A DNA stretch of 64,000 nt. Origin: Acuticoccus yangtzensis (GTDB lineage Bacteria > Pseudomonadota > Alphaproteobacteria > Rhizobiales > Amorphaceae). The notes under the pieces were generated by a model. The model worked only from the letters and a program-made list of their open reading frames with translations, did not search any database and was not told where the DNA came from. The stretch covers positions 124,001-188,000 of the forward strand of contig NZ_MJUX01000005.1 in the NCBI RefSeq assembly GCF_001927245.1, written 5' to 3'. Shown here piece by piece: positions 19,791-27,855 of this stretch. Position numbers and translations under genes: made by a program. Positions within the stretch are counted from its first letter, which is position 1. Each line of letters opens with the position of its first letter.

Positions 19791-20875
19791 GCCGCGGCCT
19801 GTCCCGTCGTGCCGCCGGATGCGCCGGCGGGTGCCGGCGACACGTAGACCGCCGCGGGATCGATCACGGCGGTGACGCTGTCGCCGACATTGAGCGCGCC
19901 GGCGGGCTCGTTGGCGTCCACCTCGGCGATGATCTCAGGCCCGCCCTCGATGCCGACGACATATTGGATGCGCGCGCCGACGAAGGAGCGCAGGCGCACC
20001 GTAGCGGCGAAGGCGTTGGGGGCGGTCACGGGCGTGCGCGACAGGGCGACGTCGCTGTGGCGCACCACGACCTCCACCGGACCGGACGCGGGGAGCGCCA
20101 CGGTGGGGGCGAAGGCGAGCGGGACGCCGATGTCGACCCGGTCGCCGCTGAGGCTGCCGGTCAGCGCGTTGGGCTTGCCGATGAAGCGGGCCACGAAGCC
20201 GTTGGCCGGGCGGCGATAGACCTCCTCGGGCGAGGCATATTGCTGGATCTTGCCGTGCGCCAGGATGCAGATGCGGTCCGACAGAGACAGCGCCTCGGAC
20301 TGGTCGTGCGTGACGAAGAGGCTGGTGATGCCGAGGTCGCGCTGCAGGCGCTTCAGCTGGATCTGCATGTCGTCGCGCAGCTGGGCGTCGAGGTTGGAGA
20401 GCGGCTCGTCCAGAAGCAGCAGCGAGGGGCGCGGGGCGAGCGCGCGCGCGAGCGCGATGCGCTGCTGCTGGCCGCCCGACAGCTCTTTGGGGAAACGCGC
20501 GCCGAGGTGGCCGAGCTGCACCATGGCGAGCGCCTCGGCGACGCGCGGGGCGACGTCCTTCACCCCCTGCCGCTTCAGCCCGAAGGCCACGTTGTCGAAC
20601 ACGGTGAGGTGCGGGAACAGCGCGTAGGACTGGAAGACGAGGCCGATGCGCCGCTTGTGGGTGGCGACACGCGTCACGTCGCGCGGGCCGATCATGATGG
20701 TGCCGGAGGTGGGGGCGAGAAGGCCCGCCACCATCCGCAGGATCGTCGTCTTGCCGCAGCCGGACGGCCCGAGCAGCGAGACGAACTCCCCCTCCGCGAC
20801 GTCGAGCGTCGCGCCGTCGACGACAGGGGTCTCGCCGAAGCGTTTGGTGAGCGCCTGGAGGGAGAGGGACGACAT
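19787..20875 (-). CDS. ABC transporter ATPase, PotA type
   Basis: A 362-residue ATPase. Walker A is GPSGCGKTT (36-44), the signature is LSGGQQQR, Walker B is LLLLDEPLSNLD, and the H-loop is in FVTHDQSEAL. A C-terminal TOBE-type regulatory domain spans roughly 270-355. The ATG at 20875 is chosen because it lies one base after the upstream stop (TAA) and begins the conserved MSSLSLQAL; an ATG-less extension of six codons is unnecessary. It energises the two following permeases. Confidence 0.94.
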   Translation of the reverse strand: MSSLSLQALTKRFGETPVVDGATLDVAEGEFVSLLGPSGCGKTTILRMVAGLLAPTSGTIMIGPRDVTRVATHKRRIGLVFQSYALFPHLTVFDNVAFGLKRQGVKDVAPRVAEALAMVQLGHLGARFPKELSGGQQQRIALARALAPRPSLLLLDEPLSNLDAQLRDDMQIQLKRLQRDLGITSLFVTHDQSEALSLSDRICILAHGKIQQYASPEEVYRRPANGFVARFIGKPNALTGSLSGDRVDIGVPLAFAPTVALPASGPVEVVVRHSDVALSRTPVTAPNAFAATVRLRSFVGARIQYVVGIEGGPEIIAEVDANEPAGALNVGDSVTAVIDPAAVYVSPAPAGASGGTTGQAAA

Positions 20876-20876
20876 C

Positions 20877-21977
20877 TTAGCGGGTGACCTCACGCTGCCA
20901 GCGGTCGATCCAGGTGGGCAGGTTCGCGGCCGTCTCCTCGGGGTTGAGGAACCACAGGTCCTGCAGCGTCGGGCCGTAGGGAACGATGGCGGCCGCCTTG
21001 TCGGAGAGTTCGACGGTGAGGTTCACCGGGCCGGCATATTTCTTCTCGGCAAAGCACTCCTGGCCGGACTTCGACAGAACGGTGTCGATGTACTTCAGCG
21101 CCAGCTCCGGGTGCGGCGCACCTTTGGGGATGACGAGGGTCGGGCGGATGCCGACGGCACCCTCGCTCGGATAGGCGATGGCGATGGGGAGGCCCTGGTC
21201 GGCGGCGGATCCGGCGCGGTCCGGATACCACGGCGCCATGGCGATCTCGCCGCGCTCGAAGAGGGCGATGAGTTGGTCGGCCTGGGTGTAGAGGGTAACG
21301 CTGTCCTGGGCGAGAGGCTTGATCGCCTCGATGCCCGGCGTGACGTCGTCCAGCGTGCCGCCGTTCATCTTGTTGACGGCGAGGAGGAACTGCCAGCCGG
21401 AGGTGCCGGTGACGTCGCCGATGGCGATCTGGCCGGACCATTTCTCGTCGAAGAGGTCGGCCCAGGAGGTCGGCGGCGTATCGACGAGGTCGGTATTGTA
21501 GGCGATCGCCGTAGCGCCGGTCATGAAGACGACGTAGGCGCCGTCCGCGTCGAAAGCGCGGGGGTCGATGTCGGCGGCGGCGGTCAGCGCGTCCTTGTCG
21601 ATGACGGAGAGCAGGCCCTCGTTCTTGAGCTGCTGGGCGGCCGAATCGTCGAGATAGACGATGTCGTATTCGCTGGATCCCATCATGGCGCGGATGGAGG
21701 CGGCGTGCTGGGTCGTGTTGCCGACGACCGCGTCGACCTCGGCGCCGGTCGCCTCGGTGAAGGGGGCGAAGTGGCAGGTCTCGGACTCGGTGAGGAAGGA
21801 GCCGCCGAAGGTCGCCACGACGAGCTCCTCGGCGCTGGCGGACGGGGCGGCGGCGACCATCATCAGCGACAGGGCCGAGACGGTGGCGAGCAAAGCCCGG
21901 TGGGGCTGGCGGGCCGGGATGCGGCGGGCCCGGCTCTGGTGGGCCGGGTGACGGGTGGCCGGGTGACGGGGGGCCAT
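20877..21977 (-). CDS. ABC transporter solute-binding protein, spermidine/putrescine type
   Basis: A 366-residue periplasmic binding protein of the PotD-like family (VVATFGGSF at the mature start; YDIVYLDDSAAQQL; WADLFDEKWSGQIAIGD). The signal peptide is unusually long: about 28 Arg/His/Pro-rich residues precede the hydrophobic LLATVSALSLMMVAAA, and the site ASAEE is near residue 50. That n-region is encoded by a short repeated GGGTGRC-type stretch, so the effective start could be debated, but the only Met is at 21977 and GAGAGG precedes it. It is the first gene of the minus-strand unit, which is preceded by a 38-bp palindrome. Confidence 0.92.
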   Translation of the reverse strand: MAPRHPATRHPAHQSRARRIPARQPHRALLATVSALSLMMVAAAPSASAEELVVATFGGSFLTESETCHFAPFTEATGAEVDAVVGNTTQHAASIRAMMGSSEYDIVYLDDSAAQQLKNEGLLSVIDKDALTAAADIDPRAFDADGAYVVFMTGATAIAYNTDLVDTPPTSWADLFDEKWSGQIAIGDVTGTSGWQFLLAVNKMNGGTLDDVTPGIEAIKPLAQDSVTLYTQADQLIALFERGEIAMAPWYPDRAGSAADQGLPIAIAYPSEGAVGIRPTLVIPKGAPHPELALKYIDTVLSKSGQECFAEKKYAGPVNLTVELSDKAAAIVPYGPTLQDLWFLNPEETAANLPTWIDRWQREVTR

Positions 21978-22038
21978 GAGGAACCTCTCGGCTGGCGGGC
22001 GTGGCGGATGACGATGACGCAACAGTGTGAGCCTAGCC

Positions 22039-22076
22039 AATGAGCATATACCTTTCAAGAAAGGTTTATGCTCATT
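22039..22076. promoter_or_regulatory. 38-bp near-perfect palindrome, operator candidate for the MarR regulator
   Basis: Left arm AATGAGCATATACCTTTC (22039-22056) and right arm GAAAGGTTTATGCTCATT (22059-22076) pair at 17 of 18 positions around a central AA. It is notably AT-rich against its surroundings. It lies in the 172-bp gap between the divergent importer unit and the MarR gene, 62 bases from the importer start, so it could repress both. MarR proteins bind palindromes of this type; the pairing with this particular regulator is inferred from position. Confidence 0.75.
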
Positions 22077-22149
22077 GTTGCGCCAGAGAGCGCGACGCGA
22101 AAGAATGATGCGGCACTGAACGAGATGCGAGAGGGCACGGCGAGCGCGC

Positions 22150-22728
22150 ATGGCACGAGAAGGAACGGCACAGCGAGAGCGGATGGCACAGCGATCTGAC
22201 GAGCCGGACGCGCCACTGACGCAGCCGACGCCCCGGCTTGCGGACGATGACGTCGTCGCCAGCGGTATCCGCTGGTGGAACGCCGAGAAGCCGGAGCTCG
22301 ACACCCAGGGCAAGGCGATCCTGGGTCGCATCATCGCCCTGCAGGACCGCATCACGCGGCGCTACAATGCCGCCCTCGCCCCCTTCGGCCTGAAATATAC
22401 CGAATATGCGGTGCTGGCGACGCTGCGCGCCCGCGGCTCGGACCTACCCATGTCACCGACCGAGCTCAGCCAGACGATGCTGTTCACCTCCGGCGGCCTC
22501 TCCAACCTGCTGCGGCGGCTGGCCGAACGTGGCCTCGTCAGCCGCACCGCCGCCGCCCATGACGGGCGCGGCGTCACCGTGTCGCTGACCGCCGAGGGCC
22601 GTGCGCTTGCCGACCGGACCATGCCGGTGCAGGTCGCGACGGATCGGGACCTCATCGCCTGTCTCTCGGGGCCCGAGCGGTCCGCCCTCGAAGGTCTGCT
22701 GACGACGCTCCTGCGCAGCGGCGGCTGA
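22150..22728 (+). CDS. MarR-family transcriptional regulator
   Basis: A 192-residue winged-helix regulator. The MarR core spans about 55-185, with YTEYAVLATLRARG, the recognition helix region PTELSQTMLFTSGGLSNLLRRL and the wing with HDGRGVTVSLTAEG. An N-terminal extension of about 35 residues is polar and probably disordered; an internal ATG at 22183 is an alternative start. Transcribed divergently from the eight-gene importer/amidase unit, it is the obvious candidate regulator of that unit, presumably released by its substrate. Confidence 0.92.
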   Translation: MAREGTAQRERMAQRSDEPDAPLTQPTPRLADDDVVASGIRWWNAEKPELDTQGKAILGRIIALQDRITRRYNAALAPFGLKYTEYAVLATLRARGSDLPMSPTELSQTMLFTSGGLSNLLRRLAERGLVSRTAAAHDGRGVTVSLTAEGRALADRTMPVQVATDRDLIACLSGPERSALEGLLTTLLRSGG

Positions 22729-23213
22729 TGGGCGCCTTTCATCACAGGTTTCCCGACCCGCACGGCAAGTCGTTCCCGCCCACGCCCGCGCCACGCTTTG
22801 ATTTTAGGCAGTGCGAACCGGATGCTTGCGCCATGCGTTAAGTCCAGAACGAAGACGACGCGGTTCGACCGATGATCCAGATCCCGGTTCCTCTTGAGCG
22901 TCGGCCGGTGTTCGGTCGCCTCTTGCGCCTTGAGCGCCTGAGGTGGTCGGGCGGAATGTCTCCAATGCGGTGAAACATCGCCTAAAGCGCAAGTTGAGCA
23001 TGGACATGGCAGCTTTTATGTCCGAATGAGGCCGGGTCTACAGAGCGCTCTGAAGTGTTTCGCTGCTGGGGCGCCCCGTCATCCGCTGATCTTGCGGCCG
23101 ATCGCGCGTCCGGCGAGGGCGCGCTCGGGCCGCGGAACGTCCGGCGGATGCGTCATACTACGCGCGCGGACGCGACGTTGTTGGTCATGCGAAGGTTGAA
23201 GGATCTGCGAGCG
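22729..23213. other. Intergenic region without a recognised gene
   Basis: This is a 485-base stretch between the MarR and transglutaminase-like genes. It is open in one frame from 23055 into the transglutaminase-like gene, but that part is Arg/Ala-rich and not family-like. I see no tRNA, strong hairpin or repeat. Confidence 0.4.
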
Positions 23214-24116
23214 ATGTTTATCCGCGCCGGGTTTGAAATCTCGATTCGGTCAAAGAACGAAACACCGCTTCTCCTGGCGCTCAGCCCGCATTCGGCCTAT
23301 CCGAACCGCATCCTGGGCGATCCGCGGATCCACACCGCACCTCACGTCCATACCGAAGACTTCATCGACGAGTTCGGCAACCAGCGGACCCGCCTCACCG
23401 CGCCGGCCGGCGACCTGACCCTCTGGTCGGACTTCATCGCCGAGGACAGCGGCGCGCCGGACCCGGTCGACTGGACCGCGGCGCAGCACGAAATCGCCGA
23501 CCTGCCGGCCGACACGCTGCGCTTCCTCACGGCCAGCCGCTACTGCGAGGTGGACGAGCTGGTGGCGCGCGCGTGGGCGCTATTTGGCCACACCGCGCCG
23601 GGCTGGGCGCGGGTTCAGGCGATCGTCGGGTGGGTGCACAATCACCTGACCTTCGGCTACAACTTCGGCCGCCCCACCAAGACCGCGCTCGACGCCTTGA
23701 CCGAGCAGACCGGCGTCTGCCGCGACTTCGCCCAACTCTCGGTGGCCCTCTGCCGCGCCATGAACATCCCGGCGCGCTATGCCAGCGGCTATCTCGGAGA
23801 CATCGGCGTACCCTACAGCGGCCCGGGCGACTTCTGCGCCTGGTTCGAAGTCTATCTCGGCGGCCGCTGGTACACGTTCGACGCGCGCTACAACACGCCG
23901 CGGATCGGTCGTATCCTGATGGTGCGCGGGCGCGACGCGGCGGATGTCGCGATGATCACCTCCTTCGGCGCCTACGAGCTGACGCGCTTCCATGTGTGGA
24001 CGGACGAGATCAGCGCCGCCGGCACCGATGCCGACCGCCTCGCCCTTCTCGCCGTGCGCCCGCGGACCGAGGCGCTGGTCGACACCCGCACCGCGTGGAC
24101 GATCGCGGCCGAATAA
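23214..24116 (+). CDS. Transglutaminase-like cysteine peptidase-fold protein
   Basis: A 300-residue protein with a bacterial transglutaminase N-terminal beta region (about 1-110) and a transglutaminase core (about 140-260). The nucleophile motif is clear as QTGVCRDFAQLSVALCRAMNIPARY. In the next core motif, where most members have His-Ala-Trp, this protein reads FCAWFEVYLGGRWYTFDARYN, so the catalytic His position appears to hold Cys while the downstream Asp is kept. Enzyme activity is therefore uncertain. The ATG at 23214 follows GAAGGA at about ten bases. No signal peptide is apparent. It is not obviously in an operon. Confidence 0.85.
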   Translation: MFIRAGFEISIRSKNETPLLLALSPHSAYPNRILGDPRIHTAPHVHTEDFIDEFGNQRTRLTAPAGDLTLWSDFIAEDSGAPDPVDWTAAQHEIADLPADTLRFLTASRYCEVDELVARAWALFGHTAPGWARVQAIVGWVHNHLTFGYNFGRPTKTALDALTEQTGVCRDFAQLSVALCRAMNIPARYASGYLGDIGVPYSGPGDFCAWFEVYLGGRWYTFDARYNTPRIGRILMVRGRDAADVAMITSFGAYELTRFHVWTDEISAAGTDADRLALLAVRPRTEALVDTRTAWTIAAE

Positions 24117-24330
24117 GCGTCCCCGCCGCGCTGATCGACGGCCCGACCAGCGCGGTCATGCCGATTTGAAGACGCTCGGCCTTGTGCCTGCCCCGCCGCC
24201 GGGCGTACGGGACGGCAGGATCGGCGCCGCCGACCTCGCCGCGGCCTAGCCGCCGACTGCTGAAGTGAACCCACGACATCATGACCTCGCCGCGATGCCC
24301 CGCGGGGCTTGCCCCGCTCACCCTCCTCCC

Positions 24331-25560
24331 ATGATGCGCCCGCCGCAGACGGAGGGCATCCTCGACAGCCGCGCCGCCTGGCTCCGCCTGACCGCGACCT
24401 TGATGGTCGCCATGGTCGGCAATGTCGGCCTGTGGTGCGTGGTGGTGGTGATGCCGGCGCTTCAGGCCGAGTTCGGCGTCGACCGGGCCGGCGCGTCGCT
24501 CCCCTACATGGCGACCATGGCCGGATTTGCCGTCGGCAACGTCGTGGTCGGCCGGGTTGTGGACCGCGTCGGCATCGCCGCCGCGCTGTGGATCGCGACG
24601 GGGCTGATGGGCGCGGCCTACGCGGCGACGGGCATCGCCGGCGGGTTCGCCATGGTCAATCTCTTCCACGTCGTCATCGGGCTTGGAACCGGCGCGTGTT
24701 TCGGCCCGCTGATGGCCGACATCTCGCACTGGTTCTGGAAGCGGCGCGGCATCGCCGTCGCGCTGGTGGCGAGCGGAAACTACGCGGCAGGCGCGGTCTG
24801 GCCGCTGGTCCTCAGCGGCATTCTGGAATCGCACGGCTGGCGCACCGTCTACCTGGCGCTCGCGGTGATCGTCGTCGCGGCGCTGGTGCCGTTGTCGCTT
24901 GCCCTGCGCGCCCGCGTCCCGGCGGCGGCGATGGCCCATGCCGAGGCCGCATCGCTCGCCCGGCGCAGTTCCATCGGCCTCTCGCTCGGCACCATGCGCC
25001 TCCTTCTGGCGCTGGCCGGTATCAGCTGCTGCGTGGCGATGGCGATGCCGCAGGTCCACATGGTGGCGCTCGCCATCGACATCGGCTGTGCGCCGATCGT
25101 CGGGGCGCAGATCCTCTCCGTCATGCTGTTGGGCGGCGTCGTCTCGCGCATCGGCTTCGGCTTCGTGGCCGACAAGCTGGGAGGGGTGAAGACCCAGCTC
25201 ATCGGCGCCGCGCTACAGTGTTTCGCGTTGGCCCTTTATCTCCCGTTCGACGGGGCGGTGACGGGGCTCTTCGTCGTCAGCCTGATCTTCGGCCTCGCCC
25301 AAGGCGGGATCGTGCCGTCCTATGCGATGATCATTCGCGAATATTTCCCGCCGCGCGAGGCGGGATCGTCCATCGGCCTCGTGCTGATGGCGACCATCGT
25401 CGGCATGGCGCTCGGCGGCTGGATGTCCGGCTATATCCGCGACCTGACCGGCAGCTACACCATGGCCTTCGCCAACGGTATCGCCTTCAACCTCGTCAAC
25501 ATGTCGATCATGCTGTTCATCCTGGGCCGCACGCGCCAGCCGCGCCTCGCCCTCGCCTGA
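24331..25560 (+). CDS. Major facilitator superfamily transporter
   Basis: A 409-residue membrane protein with about twelve hydrophobic helices in two halves. Family-like loop sequence is seen after helix 2 (GRVVDRVGIAAALW) and between helices 8 and 9 (FVADKLGGVKTQ). The overall pattern resembles the monocarboxylate/oxalate-formate-type branch of MFS. The start is uncertain: ATGs at 24331 and 24334 and an ATG at 24295 are possible, and none has a convincing ribosome binding site. A GCGGGGC/GCCCCGC hairpin at 24302-24317 lies just upstream of the chosen start. It appears monocistronic. Confidence 0.88.
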   Translation: MMRPPQTEGILDSRAAWLRLTATLMVAMVGNVGLWCVVVVMPALQAEFGVDRAGASLPYMATMAGFAVGNVVVGRVVDRVGIAAALWIATGLMGAAYAATGIAGGFAMVNLFHVVIGLGTGACFGPLMADISHWFWKRRGIAVALVASGNYAAGAVWPLVLSGILESHGWRTVYLALAVIVVAALVPLSLALRARVPAAAMAHAEAASLARRSSIGLSLGTMRLLLALAGISCCVAMAMPQVHMVALAIDIGCAPIVGAQILSVMLLGGVVSRIGFGFVADKLGGVKTQLIGAALQCFALALYLPFDGAVTGLFVVSLIFGLAQGGIVPSYAMIIREYFPPREAGSSIGLVLMATIVGMALGGWMSGYIRDLTGSYTMAFANGIAFNLVNMSIMLFILGRTRQPRLALA

Positions 25561-26020
25561 GCCGTCCCGCGCGGCTCCCGCGCCCACGCTGAACGCGGTG
25601 CCGCCGAGGCGGTGCCGCGGGTGACCGGATCCCACGCGCGCCTTGTCCGCCACGGGTGACGGTCACCCGGCCCGACCTCCTCGGCCTTCGCTCCGGCCCT
25701 CGTCGCGCTGGCCGTCGTCGCCCAAACCATCGTTGCGCAGGCCGACCGCCTCCGGCCGCCCTCCCCGTTTTCAGCGCCAGTCCCTGCCCCGTCCCCCTGA
25801 CTCTGCCTCGGTCCGTGCCCCTGCGGCGGCCGCCCTCGTCGGATGCGCGCGCAAGCCTCACCCCATGGCCGCGGACCTATCCTTTCCCGGCATTCCGACC
25901 ATCGCATCTTCTGCACGAAGGCTTCGGAATCTCTGGGGTTTCGGCGGCACCATCCTCGTCCCAGCCCCGCGCCAGATAACAGGCATACGCCTTGAGCGTG
26001 CAACCACGGGAGATGAACTC
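25561..26020. other. Intergenic region upstream of motA
   Basis: A 460-base stretch between the MFS gene and the first flagellar gene. One frame is open through most of it into motA, but it encodes Pro/Arg/Ser-rich sequence unlike MotA, so it is treated as the 5' region and promoter of the motA group. No clear sigma-54 or sigma-28 consensus was found by eye. Confidence 0.4.
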
Positions 26021-26920
26021 TTGTCAGTCATTATCGGTCTCGTCGTCGGCATCGGCTCGATGCTGGGCGGCTATATGGCGATGGGCGGAAAGGTCGGCGT
26101 GCTGTGGCAGCCGTTCGAAGTGCTCATCATCTTCGGCCTTGCGGCGGGTATCTTCATCATCGCCAACCCGGTGGCGACGATGAAAAAGACCGGCACGGCG
26201 ATCATGCAGTCGGCGTCAGGAAAATCTCCCAAGCGCAAAGAACTGCTGGAACTGCTCGGCTGCCTCTTCGCGCTCATGCGCGACCTCAAGGCCAAACCGC
26301 GCAACGAGGTGGAAACCCACGTCGACAATCCGGAAGACTCGGAACTGTTCAAGAAGTTTCCGAGCATCATGAAGGACAAACTTCTTCTCAACTTCATCTG
26401 CGACTACGTGCGTCTGATCCTCATCGGCAATGCCCGCGGCTTCGAGATCGAAGCCTTGATGGATCAGGAAATCGCCACCATCCGCAAAGGCAAGCTGAAG
26501 CCCGCCCTGGCGCTGAGCGAAATCGCCGACGCACTGCCGGCCATCGGCATCGTCGCCGCCGTTCTGGGCATCGTGAAGGCGATGGGCGCGATCGACCAGT
26601 CGCCGGAAATCCTGGGCGGCCTCATCGCGGCGGCACTCGTCGGCACCTTCCTCGGGATTCTCTCCTCCTACGCGTTCTTCGCGCCGATGAGCTCGAAGAT
26701 CAAAACCGTCTCGGAGATGCAGATGAAGCCTTATCTCATCACCAAGCAGGCGCTGCTCGCCTACATCAACGGCGCGATGCCTCAGATCGCCCTGGAGCAC
26801 GGGCGCAAGACCATCGACAACTCGTCCCGCCCGACCATCGACGAGGTGGAGGCCGAGGCCCTGGGCGGTGGTGCGTCCAACGACGATCAGAACCGCAGAG
26901 CTTCCGATAAGGCGGCGTGA
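26021..26920 (+). CDS. motA: Flagellar motor stator protein MotA
   Basis: A 299-residue proton-channel stator subunit. The N-terminus LSVIIGLVVGIGSMLGGYMAMGG gives helix 1; helix 2 follows in VLIIFGLAAGIFIIANP; a long cytoplasmic loop carries the charged residues that contact FliG; and helices 3 and 4 lie at about 180-235, with DALPAIGIVAAVLG and GGLIAAALVGTFLGI. The start is a TTG at 26021, inferred from the match to the expected N-terminus and from CGGGAGA about eight bases upstream; the longer frame adds unrelated sequence. It heads a gene group with the switch proteins. Its partner motB is about 26 kb downstream. Confidence 0.95.
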   Translation: MSVIIGLVVGIGSMLGGYMAMGGKVGVLWQPFEVLIIFGLAAGIFIIANPVATMKKTGTAIMQSASGKSPKRKELLELLGCLFALMRDLKAKPRNEVETHVDNPEDSELFKKFPSIMKDKLLLNFICDYVRLILIGNARGFEIEALMDQEIATIRKGKLKPALALSEIADALPAIGIVAAVLGIVKAMGAIDQSPEILGGLIAAALVGTFLGILSSYAFFAPMSSKIKTVSEMQMKPYLITKQALLAYINGAMPQIALEHGRKTIDNSSRPTIDEVEAEALGGGASNDDQNRRASDKAA

Positions 26921-26928
26921 GGGCAACG

Positions 26929-27855
26929 ATGACCAATGTTTCCACAGAGGTCTCGGACCGGTTGCTCGACGCGGCCGGCATCCAGATCGACAAGCTCCCG
27001 ATGCTGCCGGTCATCTTCGACCGGGTCGCCAACGCCTGCGCCGAACAGATGCGCGCGGTCGCCGCCTCGCCCTGCTACTTCTCGGTGCTCGACATCGAGC
27101 AGGGCCGCATCGGCGAAATGCTGGAGCCTTACGAGGCCAATGCCGTCACCGCGATCCTCGAAGTGCCCGAGTGGGACACGGAGGTCGTGCTGGGCTTCGA
27201 CCGCGACTTCATCTTCACCATCGTGGAGGTGATGTTCGGGGCCGATGGCCACGAGATGCCGGAGGAGGACGGGCGCACCTTCTCCAACATCGAAATGAAG
27301 ATCTGCTCGCGGCTCGCCGAGATCGTGTGCGACGTGCTCACCCAATCCTTCTCGATGGTCACCAAGGCGACCTTCCGGGTGGAGCGGATGGAGACCCGCA
27401 TGCATTTCGCGGTGATCGGCCGGCGCACGGCGCAGGCGGCTGCGGCCAAGTTCCTGGTCCAGGCGATCAATCGCGGCGGCGAGATGTTCATCATCCTGCC
27501 CTATGCGGGCCTGCAGATGGTTCGCCGCGCACTCTCCAACGCATCGGCGACCGATGTCGGCGGCGCGCGCGATCCGGACTGGTCGCGCCAGATGCAGCAG
27601 GGCGTCACCCGCGCCGACGTGAAGTTGCGCGCGATCCTCGACGAGAAGCCGATCACGCTCGGCGAGATCACCCAACTGAAGCGCGGCGATCTCATCCAGC
27701 TCTCCGCGACGCCGAAGTCGCCGATCAAGCTGGAGGCCAACAACCAGGCGCTGTTCTGGTGTCAGCTCGGACAGGCGGACGGCCTCTACAAACTGCGCGT
27801 CGATGATGTGTTCGACCCGGAACAGGAGTTTATCGGTGATCTCCTCAATAGTTGA
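26929..27855 (+). CDS. fliM: Flagellar motor switch protein FliM
   Basis: A 308-residue C-ring protein. The middle CheC-like domain (about 35-225) contains the segments EVPEWDTEVVLGFDRDFIFTIVE and EMKICSRLAEIV, and the C-terminal SpoA/SPOA domain (about 228-305) has LDEKPITLGEITQLKRGDLI. The N-terminal CheY-P binding peptide typical of enteric FliM is not obvious, as in other rhizobial FliM proteins. The ATG at 26929 follows GAGGG; a GTG at 26917 overlapping the motA stop is an alternative. Its 3' end overlaps the next gene by 20 bases. Confidence 0.94.
   Translation: MTNVSTEVSDRLLDAAGIQIDKLPMLPVIFDRVANACAEQMRAVAASPCYFSVLDIEQGRIGEMLEPYEANAVTAILEVPEWDTEVVLGFDRDFIFTIVEVMFGADGHEMPEEDGRTFSNIEMKICSRLAEIVCDVLTQSFSMVTKATFRVERMETRMHFAVIGRRTAQAAAAKFLVQAINRGGEMFIILPYAGLQMVRRALSNASATDVGGARDPDWSRQMQQGVTRADVKLRAILDEKPITLGEITQLKRGDLIQLSATPKSPIKLEANNQALFWCQLGQADGLYKLRVDDVFDPEQEFIGDLLNS

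Noticed and set aside
24302-24317. GCGGGGC/GCCCCGC hairpin as an attenuator of the MFS gene
   Set aside because: Short, without T-run or leader peptide, and the MFS start codon is uncertain, so it may even be coding.
25643-26020. 126-codon N-terminal extension of MotA
   Set aside because: Pro/Arg/Ser-rich and unlike MotA; the known MotA N-terminus begins at the TTG at 26021.
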